Source of the DNA: Astragalus membranaceus
Lineage: Eukaryota > Streptophyta > Magnoliopsida > Fabales > Fabaceae
Reading direction: 5' to 3'
NCBI GenBank assembly: GCA_039519185.1
Contig: CM076849.1
Location: forward strand, 248,001-312,000
Length of the DNA: 64,000 bases
This document shows, in pieces, positions 35,001 to 47,000 of this stretch (position 1 is the stretch's first letter; each line of letters opens with the position of its first letter). The notes under the pieces were generated by a model. The model saw only the letters and a program-made list of their open reading frames with translations, searched no databases and was not told the origin of the DNA. A program made the translations under genes and the position numbers.

Positions 35001-38000
35001 ATTCCCATCTCCAATAAAGATGTTTCAGAATTTTGTGCTGCATGTTGTATGGGTAAAGCTCATAAGTTGTATGCCCCACCATCCCAAACAAACTACACCA
35101 CACCTCTTGAACTCATCTATAGTGACCTTTGGGGACCAGCACCGATTGAATCAACCAACAAAGCTCTATACTACATCACATTTGTTGATGCAGCCACTAG
35201 ATTCACTTGGCTCTATTTACTAAAGAAAAAATCTGATACACTAGCAATATTCAAACAATTTAAAGCCTTTGTTGAGTTACAATTTGGCCTACCAATAAAA
35301 GCTTTACAAACAGACTGGGGTGGGGAATTCAGACCATTCTCCACACACCTTGCTGAGTTAGGCATCCAACATAGACTTATTGCTCCTCACACTCATCACC
35401 AAAATGGTGTGGTGGAGAGAAAACATAGACATATTGTTGACCTTAGCCTTTCTCTTCTCAGCCATGCCTCCCTACCTCTAAAGTTCTGGGACTATGCTGT
35501 CCAAACAGCAGTGTATCTCATCAACAGACAACCATCAGCACCCCTCAACCATATACCACCCTACACAGCCCTATTTCACAAAGATCCAGATTACAACTTC
35601 CTAAAAGTCTTTGGATGTGCTTGTTTTCCTCTAGTAAGACCCTACAATGCACACAAATTTGACTTTAGATCTCATGAATGTATTTTCTTGGGGTATTCCA
35701 CATCTCATAAAGCTTACAAATGTCTCTCTCCTAGTGGTAAACTCATTGTGTCCAAAGATGTCATCTTCAATGAAATTAGGTTTCCTTATCCATTTTTGTT
35801 TCCATCATCATCCTCCTCACCTACAGTTTCCTCTGCCTCTGTCAGTCTTAGTCCTCTTCCTCATGGCTCTCAAACACCTACTGAATCTGTCTCTGATCCA
35901 CAGTGTCCTTTAAATCAGACACACACAGTTCCTTCACCTAGTATTACTCACACTATACCCCCTCCTCCAACCCAAGCTACTGCCACTGCCCAAAACACTC
36001 AATCACCAAACCCTGCTCAACCTCCAGACCCCCCTCACCTCTCTTCTCCACCTACAAACAGCAACACTCACTCTATGCAAACAAGATCCAAATCTGGCAT
36101 CAACTTACCCAGACTTCACCCCTCTATTTTCCTTACTACCACAGAACCAAAAACAGCCAAACAAGCCATTAAGGATCCCAACTGGCTTGCTGCTATGCAA
36201 GCAGAACTCACAGCCCTCCAAAACAACAAAACATGGACCCTTGTTCCCCTTCCCTCACATAGAAAAGCCATTGGTTGTAAGTGGGTATTTCGTGTAAAGG
36301 AAAATGCTGATGGATCTATAAACAAGTATAAAGCTAGGCTTGTGGCCAAAGAATTTCATCAAATCCATGACTTTGACTTTTATGAGACCTTTTCACCAGT
36401 TGTCAAACCTGTTACTATAAGGATCATACTCACTTTGGCTCTAACCTACAGCTGGCCACTTCATCAATTAGATGTAAACAATGCGTTTCTCAATGGTACT
36501 TTACATGAGGAGGTGTACATGGAACAACCCCCTGGCTTTGTCTCTACTGATCCCTCTTTGGTTTGTAGACTTCACAAGTCTCTCTATGGGCCCAAACAAG
36601 CTCCTAGGCAATGGTTTGAAAAGTTGACAGCTACCTTACTCACTCTAGGGTTCAAGAGCAGCAAGTGTGATCCCTCTTTGTTCATCTTTCGTGCTAAATC
36701 AACTGTTGCTTACTTACTTGTCTATGTAGATGATATAATTCTTACAGGTAATTCTCCCTCAACGCTCAAACTAATTACAACCAGACTTCACCAACAGTTT
36801 GCTCTCAAAGAACTTGGTGATCTTGATTATTTTTTGGGTATTGAGGTCCATAAACAATCAAATGGCTCTCTGGTATTGACACAGTCAAAGTACATCCGTG
36901 ATCTTCTAGTCAAGACAAATATGCAAGACTCTGCCCCAGTTAACTCACCCATGGCTTCCAACACTAAATTGTCCAAGACAGGTTCTCCTAAGTTCAAGGA
37001 CCCTACGTTCTATCGCTCTGTTGTGGGAGCTCTGCAGTATGCAACTCTCACTAGGCCTGAATTGAGTTATTCAGTCAACAAGGTCTGCCAATTCATGGCA
37101 GATCCATTGGAGGAACATTGGGTAGCTGTGAAGAGAATTCTAAGGTATCTACGGGGCACTACACATCATGGGCTCCACTTCAAACCTGCCAGCAATCAGC
37201 ATCCATTTGTTCTCACAGGATTTTGTGATGCTGACTGGGCATCAGACCCTGATGACAGAAGATCAGTCTCTGGTTCTGCAATTTACTTTGGACCAAATCT
37301 TGTATCTTGGTGGTCAAGAAAACAACCCTTAGTGGCAAGGTCAAGTGCTGAGGCTGAGTACAGGAGCCTAGCACATACTGCTGCTGAAATACTATGGATA
37401 GAAACTCTGCTCCATGAGCTACATGTTAAGATCTTAAGCCCAGTCATTCACTGTGACAACAAGAGCACTGTGGCTATGGCTCATAACCCTGTCCTCCACG
37501 CTCGTACCAAGCATATGGAAATAGATCTCTTCTTTGTTAGAGAAAAGGTCTTAGCCAAACAGCTGCAAGTGACTCACATTCCTGGACAGTTTCAAATAGC
37601 TGATGCTCTCACCAAGCCTCTACTACAACTCTTCTTGAATCCAGGGACAAGCTTAGAGTGTGTTCTCTTAGTCACCCACTCTAAGCTTGTGGGGGGGTGT
37701 GTAAGAGTAGTAGATGTTATCTGTTATGCTTAGACACTTAGCTTTCTGTTATAGTAAATACTGATTTGTTAATATTCAGTTAGAGTGTGCACAGCTTAAA
37801 TGTTAAGTGTGCACACGATAAGGATTGATATAAATAGCATACCTTGTGTAATATTCACAATATACAAAGAAATACAAATTCAGTTTTCCCTCTCTGTTTT
37901 CTCTCCTTCTCTGTTTCTGTTACAAATTAACATTCCCTAACTGACACGACTCACAATCCAAACTAGACAATTTAGTAAGACTCAGTACCAATTTTTGGAG

Positions 38001-41000
38001 TTTTTGAAGACCAGGATGACCCAACTGGGCATGTACTGTAAGAGGAGAATCTGTGGTTGCACAAGCCTTGGTTGAGGAGAGATAATAAAGGCCATTCGAC
38101 TCACATCCGGCGCCAATCATCTGTTTCGTGATCCGATCCTGCAAGGTAACATTTTTCTTAGTAAAGGTAACAGCACAATCAATGGACTCAGTCAAACGTT
38201 TAACAGAAATTAAATTAAATGGACATTCAGGAACATAAAGAACGTTGTCAACAGATAAGGAAGGGAGGAGTTGGGCAGTGCCAATCCCTCGGGCTTGTGT
38301 TTGAGTTCCACTGGCTGAGGTGAGGGTAGGTAAGTAACCAGATGTAGAAAGAGAGGATAAAAGAGCTTTATTGCCAGTGATATGATCAGAAGCACCTGTA
38401 TCAAGGGCCCAAGGGCCAAGGGAAGATGACTGAGAGGCGCAAGCAAATGATTTACCAGTCTGTGCACTTGAAGCAGTGGATCCAGAGTTTTGGCGATTCT
38501 CAAACCATTGGAGAAAATCTTCGTAGTCAGATGGAGTTGGTTTAGCCTTAGTTGAGGCCTCAGGTGTTTCTATTGGAGGAGTCTGAGCTGCATTAACAGT
38601 ACGAGGGGGGCGCCCGTGTAATTTCCAGCATCGATCAATCGTATGCCCCAGATTGTGGCAGTGATCACACTTAGGGCGATTCTTGGACTTGGATGGAGGA
38701 CCACGAGAGCGTCCCTGATGGTTGTGTTGAGATGCAAGTGCAGCAGTGTCACTCGGCCCAGAGGTCGCCGAGTGCTCAGGAGTAGACTTAACTGGGACCC
38801 GGAGGAGGACAGAGGATGCAGTAGACATTGTGGGAATGGCAGCAGACCCCAAAATCTGGTCATGGGTGGCAGCGTAATCCTGAGGCAAGCCATAAAGGGC
38901 GAGGAGCATAAAAAAAGGTGTTGCGTTGCTCAAGTTCTTTCTTCTTTTCAGTAGCACCAGAGGCAGCAGGAGGCAGTAGCTCATTAAAATCATGAAGGGC
39001 AGCATGAACACGACCGATATACGTAGACATAGGACCCTCAAATGATCGAGGTGCAATGAGTGTCATCAAATCATGACACACACCATAGAGGCGCTGAATA
39101 TCATTAGTGTAGAGTTCCTTAGCCTGACTCCAAACCGATTCACACGTGAGATGAGGACGGAAAATCGATTTGATGAGAGGGCTAATGGTGGACTTGGTAA
39201 TACTACACAACTGAGCATCAACCTTTTCAAATTTCACACGTTTAGCGGTGTCAGTCACTTCTGTAGCTTTCTTTGTGAGATGCTCCGTGTAACCTTGCCC
39301 CATCATCCATAACTGAATGTCGGACGCCCAAGTGTCATAGTTTGAACCATCTAGCTTCTCCGTAGTGAGGGGAAAAGTCACAAAATTGGTGAACAGCTTA
39401 GAGGAGTCACTGGGGGTCGTCATAGTCAGTCCTAGGAGAGAGAAAAAACGCCAAACAGGAGAGAGAAAGGGCTGTTTGTACAGAAACACGTCCAACTGTT
39501 GCTCGAAACTGAAAAATGATGGCAGATCCGGAACGAGGAAGGAGAGGCGAGTTTGACGATGAAAACGGCGACCAGAGGAGTGGCCGGACGCGCCGCCACG
39601 CGCGGCGACGACGGTGGCTGGTTGGGGTTTCTGGCCGGAGACTGAGGCGGAGCGTGGGAGCGCGTGGAGGCAGATCTGGGGCTGCGGTTTCAGGGGTGGG
39701 CCGGTTTTGAGGAGGCGAACCTTGTGGTGGGGGTGGTTGGCCGGAAAAGTCGTCGGAAGTGGGAGAACTCGACGGTGGCAGATCTGAAAAACCCAACGGG
39801 GTGCCGGAATGACACACGGCAGTGAGTTAGGGCAAACCGGAATTGAAACACGGTTTGCCGGAATTTTTTTTTATCACCGGTGGACAGTGGGTCCAACGGG
39901 TAAGCACGGTTTTAGGGTTGTCTCTCAATTGGCTCTAGATACCATGTGAAATGAGAAAACTGAGAGACATGTATTAAAATTCCGTGTATTGTATACAAGT
40001 GTTGCATAATATATATAGGTTATTCTAAGACTAACCCTAATGGGCCTTATAAATGGGCCGAATAATTACAATTATAATTACAACATATATATTACTTAAT
40101 CAACAGAACCTTTGTTCCATTTCTCTCCTCGAGTTTTTAGATCCACTTTCTTTATTCATGATCTTACTCCAGGACTTGATAAACTGTCTGCTTGTGCAAT
40201 TAAGTGTGTTTTCCTCAGCTATCCAAGAGTCTGGAAAGGGTATTAGAGTTATTGTCCCTCCACACATCGCTTCTACATGTTCGTTGATGTCACATTCTTT
40301 GAGGATACACCTTTCTTTGCATCTCCCATTGAGTCTGAGTCTTGCTCTCAAGTAGTACCTATTCCTTACGTTGTTTCGGTAGTTCCATCCATGCCCATCA
40401 TTGACCAGTTAGATCCATCATCTCTTATGAAGCTACTTAGTCCTCGTAGTCCTCCCCCCTTGCAGACTTATCAGTGTCGTGCACGTCTCCCTCTTATTGA
40501 TCCACCTCCTATAGAAGGTCCAAGTGACTCATCTCCTGTCCCAGATTCCTCTTCTACTTTGGATCCGCTTGGCATGTCAGATGACCTTCTTGTTGCACCA
40601 CTTAAAGGTATGCGTTCCACCCGTTATCCTCATCCTATTTATAATTTGCTCAGTTATCACTGCTTATCACCTTTACATTATACCTTTGTCTATGCTATTT
40701 CTTCCATCACTATTCTTAAGTCTTCGCATGAAGCTCATTCTCATTCAGGTATGATTGATAAAATGACAACCTTAGAATCTAATCAGACATGGACTCTTGT
40801 GCCACTTCCTCATGGAAATTCTATTGTTGGATGTCATTGGGTTTATATTAGTATTGATCGCCTGAAAGCTCTCCTCGTGGCCAAATGCTATGCGCGTGTT
40901 TTTGGTTGGTTACAGTGATACTTTCTCACCGATGACTCAAATGGCTTATGTTCGTCTGTTCTTTTCTATTGTTGCGATGCGACATTGGCCATTGTATCAG

Positions 41001-44000
41001 TTACACATAAAGAATGCATTTCTTCATGGAGTCTTAGAAGAAGTTTACTTAGCGCAATCACCTTGTTTTGGTTATCAGGGGGAGTGTCGTGGGGATGTCT
41101 GTCGACTTCACAAAGCCTTGTATGGTCTCAAAACAATCCCCTCGAGCATGGTTTGGGAGATTCAATAGTGTTGTTCAAGAGTATGGCATGATTCGATTTG
41201 AAACTGACCACTCTGTGTTTTATAAACACTCTTCTCACAAATGTATTTATCTGGTTGTCTATGTTGATGATATATTTATTACATGTGATGATCACGATGG
41301 AATCGCAGAACTCAAACAACATCTAGTCCACCTCTCTTTATCTAAAACCCATAACTTTAACTACAGGAAATGCATTGGGAATTCTTTATATGGAGTTTTC
41401 AGCTTGTCTTTGTCTAATTCTTTCCAGTTGTATTGTAAAGCGGGTGAAAAACAATTGGCTAAGCAAGTGTTTGATCGTTCTAGAAGTATTGATCCTGGCC
41501 TCGCATTACCATGGGCAAGCATGTCAACTGAGTCCTGCGTGAGGTATTATTCTAGTTTAAGTTATCTTGTCCTTTTCATGTAGCATGGTAATTTTGTCTA
41601 TTAGTTCACTGGTTTTCTAACTATATGCCATCTTTATATAGCAGGGAGCCCGCACCAGATGAGGCATTTGAAAGCTGTTCGCGAGCTGTACAGATAATAC
41701 CTGTAATTTACTAACTCTGTGACTTACCATATAAGGAGTTGGAATTCTGTTGTTTATGTGGTCCTCTGTTGGTTTTTGGTGTTTATACATTGTCACCCTT
41801 AATTTTAGGCGAATATTGGGGATTTTCCTTTCATACCTGTTCTATAGATTTATTGATCACATTCTTTCAGCCAACTATTTTTGTCTGGGGTGTTTAAATT
41901 TTCATTACTTCTTAAATATTTGTTGGTAACCGTGCAGTTAGCTGAATTTCAAATTGGACTAGCTAAGCTTGCTTTGCTGAGTGGCCATCTTTCGTCTTCA
42001 CAGGTTAGATTATATGGTAGAATAGTGATCTGTTTTGGTGATTATACATTTTCCCCTGCCTCATTAGTTTTGAGAGAATGTTTAGAGTTTGCTCTGAATT
42101 GGCTTCTGTATTTTCTGATTCAACAACTGTATTTATAGTAGAACAACTAGCACTCCAGTTACATCTAACTACTAAACAGAATGATAGTTCTAGAAGATTC
42201 TAATGAAACCAAAGCCCAATGACCAAACTAGTGAGAGATTTGGTTTATATGTCTGCCCACTGATCTAGAGCTGACACATGAATAACAGTAAGCTGCAGAC
42301 TGGTCACCTTCCTGTGAACAAAAAAAGGTATCCAATTCCACTTGTTTTAGTTCAGGCATGGAGAATTGGATTGCGAGCAATAGCTATGGTACTTTATTTT
42401 TCACAAATAGTCAGTATCGGCGTCATAGAGGGAACTGAAAGCTTAGAAAGGAATGGCGTAGCATGCCACCATGGCGGAATTGTGTGGCAGATTTTTTTAC
42501 CAACCGATGAAGGGAAGCCTGCAATTGCGCAGCCATAGGCCGCTATGGCATGTTTATATGGCAGAATTTTGGCCTTCTGGCATCTGCCATTGATAACACT
42601 CTGGACCACCCACTGCCATTATCCATGCACCAAACCTAATAGTGTTGAGCGCAATGGGGTGTGTTGAAGTTGTGGGATTTTAGATAAAAGGAGGAGAGAC
42701 AATAGTAGGAATTTCGAATATTCATTTTAAAAACTTGATACAAAAGAACAAACACTAATCCTTATTTATAGGGATATATAAACTCAATCCTAATTAAATA
42801 TTAAATAGTGAAACTAGGAAATAATAATAATAATAATAATAATAAATCACATGGAAATTAATCCTAGGAGATAACCTGAGATACACCAAGATTGAAAATT
42901 GATCCTAGGGAATAAACCGAGATATTCAAGAACAATATCAAAATATTATAGAAAATTGTTTTATATTCTAACACTCCCCCTCAAAGTTAAAGTTGACTAC
43001 AGGAACAATGGTTGGGAAAACAACTCGGGGATATTGGAGAAGGCGGAAAGAATTGCTCTAAAAGAGCTTAGCTAGATAGCTACAATGATCGTCAGCAAGC
43101 GAGAAATTCATGGCAAGAAATCTAACAAAGCAAGTCTCGTTCTCAAAACCGCATTTGGAAGCTTCAAACCAATAATATCGGAGACCCTTGAAATTATGTT
43201 TGAGTACTGCTTCTGTGACAAAGACGAGGCCAGTGCATCTAGGACGAAGACGTGGTTAGTGGGCGTCCTGAGTCAGTCACACGCACATGTGAGAGAAAAC
43301 GCGTCAAGCAAGAGAGAGAAATGGTTGTTTGAACTGTAACACTTGTACTAGTGGCCTGAAACAAAAAACCTAGACCAGATTTGAACTTAGGGGAGCAAGG
43401 CGACCACTTCGGTAGGTAGATGCACAACCAGAACAGAGGCCACATGCGGCTGTGACGTTCTTGGTATGAAAAACGCACGACAGAAGGACGACACGTACAG
43501 ACGCGTCGTACGGTGGATGCCAGCGTCCTTTCTGGGCTTGGCCAGTTAGAAGGAGGTGGTGATAATGGTTGGGTCGGTTGCTGAAAAAGTTGCTGGAGAT
43601 GGTGGTTGAGGGCGGCGATAGCAACCAAGGCGGGACCAAAAAAAGACCAAACACGATGCCGGAAAGGATCACGACTAAATAGAAAGGACAAATCAGATAC
43701 AGAGATCTTGCCGAAAAGAAGAAGCCATTTGAATACAGCCATTAATACATTCCCAAAATTTTGGGAACTCAGCAGCATAATAGTGATGGGATAAGTCACG
43801 AGAGATCGAACCAAGCTGAGCTCTTTTACATAGCGGAGACTCTGATTTGCAGCTTCTAGATGTCTCCTTGGAGATGCATGAACTGACTCAGTACACTAAC
43901 ATTATAGGCAATGTCCGATCTAGTGAGAGATGAGAGATAGGTAGATTAGCTTACCTACAAGGCATTGATACCTATTTCTTTCAACTGGAGGATTATCTTC

Positions 44001-47000
44001 AGCAACATTGTGCTTCCAGTTTAGGTCTAGGGGAGTTCCTGCAGGTGTACACCCTACTTTCCTTGTTTCTTAAAGCAAGTCAAGAGTGTACTTCCTTAGA
44101 TATGAAAATACCCTTCTTACTTCTGGCTATTTCCATCCCAAGAAAGTAATGTCGTTGGCCTAAATCTTTAACCATAAATTCCGGTTGTAAATAGTTTTTG
44201 AGATGTTCAATTTCTTGTGTCCCATCACTAGTGATTACCATATCATCCACATGGACTACAAGATCAACTCTTTTTCCTTCTCTGGATTTTTTTTTCAAAT
44301 AAGGTTTGGTCATCTTGACTTTGAATTTGTATATATGTCCAAAGTGCTTTGTTTTGATACTGAATTTTGTGAACCAATCCCCTAGAGCTGTTTAGTCTAT
44401 ATAGGGATTTATTTAACTTGCACACTGCATCATTATTTTCTTCTTCAAACCGAGGGGAAGTTTGATATATTATAGACCTCATCCTCTAGTTTGTCATTTG
44501 TTGAAGTCCCACATCGACTAGAGATATGGCCTAAGGAGATCTTATAAGGCTTGAGCAGCCCTCACCTTACAAGTTGATTTTGTGGGGATGAGCTAGGTCC
44601 CAAGCCAAAATTTTAGATGGTATCAGAATCTATCCTAGATCTGTTACTGGATCAAGATCTCTATTATTCCACCCATTAGATGTCCAGTCCTAGGTGTGAG
44701 GGTGTGTGTTGAGATCCAAGTTGTCCACTTCCACCCGCATCAGTCCACACTTCATATGTCCCACATCAACTAGGGACATTACCTGAGTAATTCTTATAAG
44801 GCTTGAGCAGTCCTCACTTTACAAGCTGACTTTGTGGGGGATGAGTTAGGCCGTTTTCCAAATTTAAGACCATTCAAGAAGGCATTTTTTACATCCATTT
44901 AGTGTGTTGTCCTTAATCCAGATTTGTTGCAAGGGAAATGAGGATTTTAATTGAATTTAACTAAACAACTGAAGCAGATGTTTCTGATATGGATAAAGAT
45001 AAGGATTATTTTATCTTTTTTTAAAATTAAGGTTATGTTATCTTTTTGTATTTCGGTTAATTAAGGCTGCTTTATATCTTTCAAATTTGAATTTCCTTAT
45101 TGTTAGGACTTTGGATAAGATTTCATCTATTAGATAGGCTATTAGTATTTTAATTCGAACGGTAGTACTATTGGGTTAAGATTAGGTGTGTTATTATCTT
45201 AATTTTATTAGGATTCTTCTTCAGTGGTAGCCAATTTAAAGGCATTCGGATTTGGAATAAGATCATCAAGAATTATTATCATAAAGCTTGTGAATTTAAA
45301 GGCATTCAGATTTGGAATAAGATCATCAAGAATTATTATCATAAAGCTTGTGAATTTAAGAGGAGGTTCTGTCAAGGACGAACCCACTTCTGCTTTCACC
45401 ATAGGTAGAAAGAAAGCTTCTACGTGTCTAGAACTGTGACAATGCGATCCCAAACCAGGGATCATAACAGTTTCCTTGTGATCTATACCGTGGGTTTGGG
45501 TATAGCCTTGGGCAACTAGCGTTGCCTTGTATCTGTCTATCCTTCCATCTGCACCCATCTTTGTCGTAAATATCCATTTGCACCCCACAACTGTCTTACC
45601 TTCAGGAAGGGTTAGAATTTCCCAAGTCTTATTTATTTCTAGTTCAGCCATTTCCTTTAGGACTGTTAGAATATAAATAGTATCTAGGAAATCTTGATAT
45701 AATCTTGAATTATCTCATAGGATTAGTTTCATATCTTATAGTATCATAGAGCATCTCCTAGGATAAGTTTGTATATTACGTCATTATTATGATTTGATTC
45801 CCGATTTCTTTATTAAATTAGGATTAGAAGTCTTGTGTATTGTATCCCTATAAATAGGGATTAGTGCTTAGTCTTTTGTAATCTACCAAATCTATTATCA
45901 AACATTATCAATAATACTCATAGTTTCATAGTCCTTATTATTTTTCTCCTCCTATTATCTGAATTCCCTCAACTTCAACATGGTAACAGAGCAAGTTCTG
46001 ATTTTGTGACCTATCTTTATGCTCCACCACCGCTGCCAGCGGCGGCTTCCACTGCCGGCAGCACCACTTTTTAAAATTTCATCTATCTCGTTATTGAGTG
46101 TGAAATTGCCATGGGATCCGTTTATTGCCTTTTTTCTTGTGGTCATTCTCACCTCTCAAGCATCATCGTACAAATTTTACGTTGGTGGCAAAGATGGGTA
46201 CAAGAAAGGTGTACAAGAAAGGGTCTGATTATGCTGACCTTTAGGTGAGAATTTTCCGGCGAGCACCACCACTCACTGCCTGCCGCCAGCGAAAATGTTT
46301 TCCTGCAACCGTTTCCGACGAAACCACCACCAAAAGAATCGGAATCTCCCGATCTATTCAACCATGCAAGTTTCAACATCAACGAAGATTGCACGTGCTC
46401 TCAGGTGCTATTTCTCTCTCCTGTCTGTTTGAATATTTCCGGCGCGTCCGGCCGTCTCTTTGGCGGATTCTTGCACTGCCGTGACCGTCTTTCCCTCCCG
46501 GTCCAGGATCTGCGTTTATTTTTTGGTTTCGGTCCCTGGTATACGGGGTACAGTTCAAACGTTCAAACCGTCTTGTTAAAAAAAAAGCGAAGTTGCTTGG
46601 TCATCACTAAAACACTACAAGTTGGCCTCGGTGTTGCTTTGCAGTTGCAGGGTCTTCTTTAGATGGGACATATACATATGGAATGTCAGCCTCTTCACAT
46701 AATATAGGAACATGTGTGATGACATCAATCAGTGATATATTCTCAGATATAACACAAACTCCCTTTTGACCTCTCCATATTCTTTTAACCACCTCTTTTA
46801 CTCTTTTCTTAATGCATTTGTGTTCAGCAACTTTACGAACAAGCTTTAGTGTCTTCTTGCAAAGCTTTACGTTCTTCCCTCATGAAACGTGGTAGTTTTT
46901 CGTTTTTCGGGTGTTTCAGTGTTGTCGGTCTGTTTCTGGTTTGTTCCGGTCAAGATACCTATTCTTGGTTTATTTCTGTATACCTATTCTTGGTCCTCTC

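Larger units (their letters stand above)
32907..37932 (+). mobile_element. Ty1/copia element 2 (Ale/Retrofit-like), recent insertion
   Basis: Two 233-bp LTRs (32907-33139 and 37700-37932) look identical base for base. The 5-bp target duplication TTCCC flanks the element (32902-32906, 37933-37937). A primer site TGGTATCAATAGTC follows the first LTR and a G-rich tract precedes the second. The body encodes gag, protease, integrase, reverse transcriptase and RNase H in copia order. It inserted into the integrase gene of copia 1, between the codons for Leu-Gly-Lys after CESCQ. The short LTRs and RT motifs fit the Ale/Retrofit lineage. Confidence 0.95.
31121..40085 (-). mobile_element. Ty1/copia element 1 in SKI3 intron 10 (3'-truncated, split by copia 2)
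   Basis: The minus strand reads a short LTR (39945-40085), a Met-tRNA primer site (TGGTATCTAGAGCC, 39931-39944), a GC-rich leader, gag, protease and the start of integrase to 37938. A second copia (32907-37932) interrupts it there, and the rest of integrase and reverse transcriptase follow to about 31121. RNase H and the 3' LTR are missing; the break lies right after the YVDD region of reverse transcriptase. The order gag-PR-INT-RT defines copia. Confidence 0.88.
42974..45658 (-). pseudogene. Decayed copia body (RT and RNase H pieces) in SKI3 intron 13
   Basis: Minus-strand fragments in several frames: LEINKTWEILTLPEGKTVVG and CKWIFTTKMGADGRIDRYKA (45651-45400), NAFLNG then EDEVYN around the nested TRIM, VHVDDMVITSDG (YVDD box as HVDD) and LGQRHYFLGMEIARSKKG (44313-44080), then RNase H-proximal pieces to about 43830. 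The stretch 43000-43830 resembles copia leader sequence more than RNase H. The left edge of the LTR element at 45664 cuts the RT start. Confidence 0.75.

Noticed and set aside
39407..39896. Open frames in the GC-rich copia leader as proteins
   Set aside because: They overlap on both strands, lie upstream of a clear gag start, and reflect base composition.
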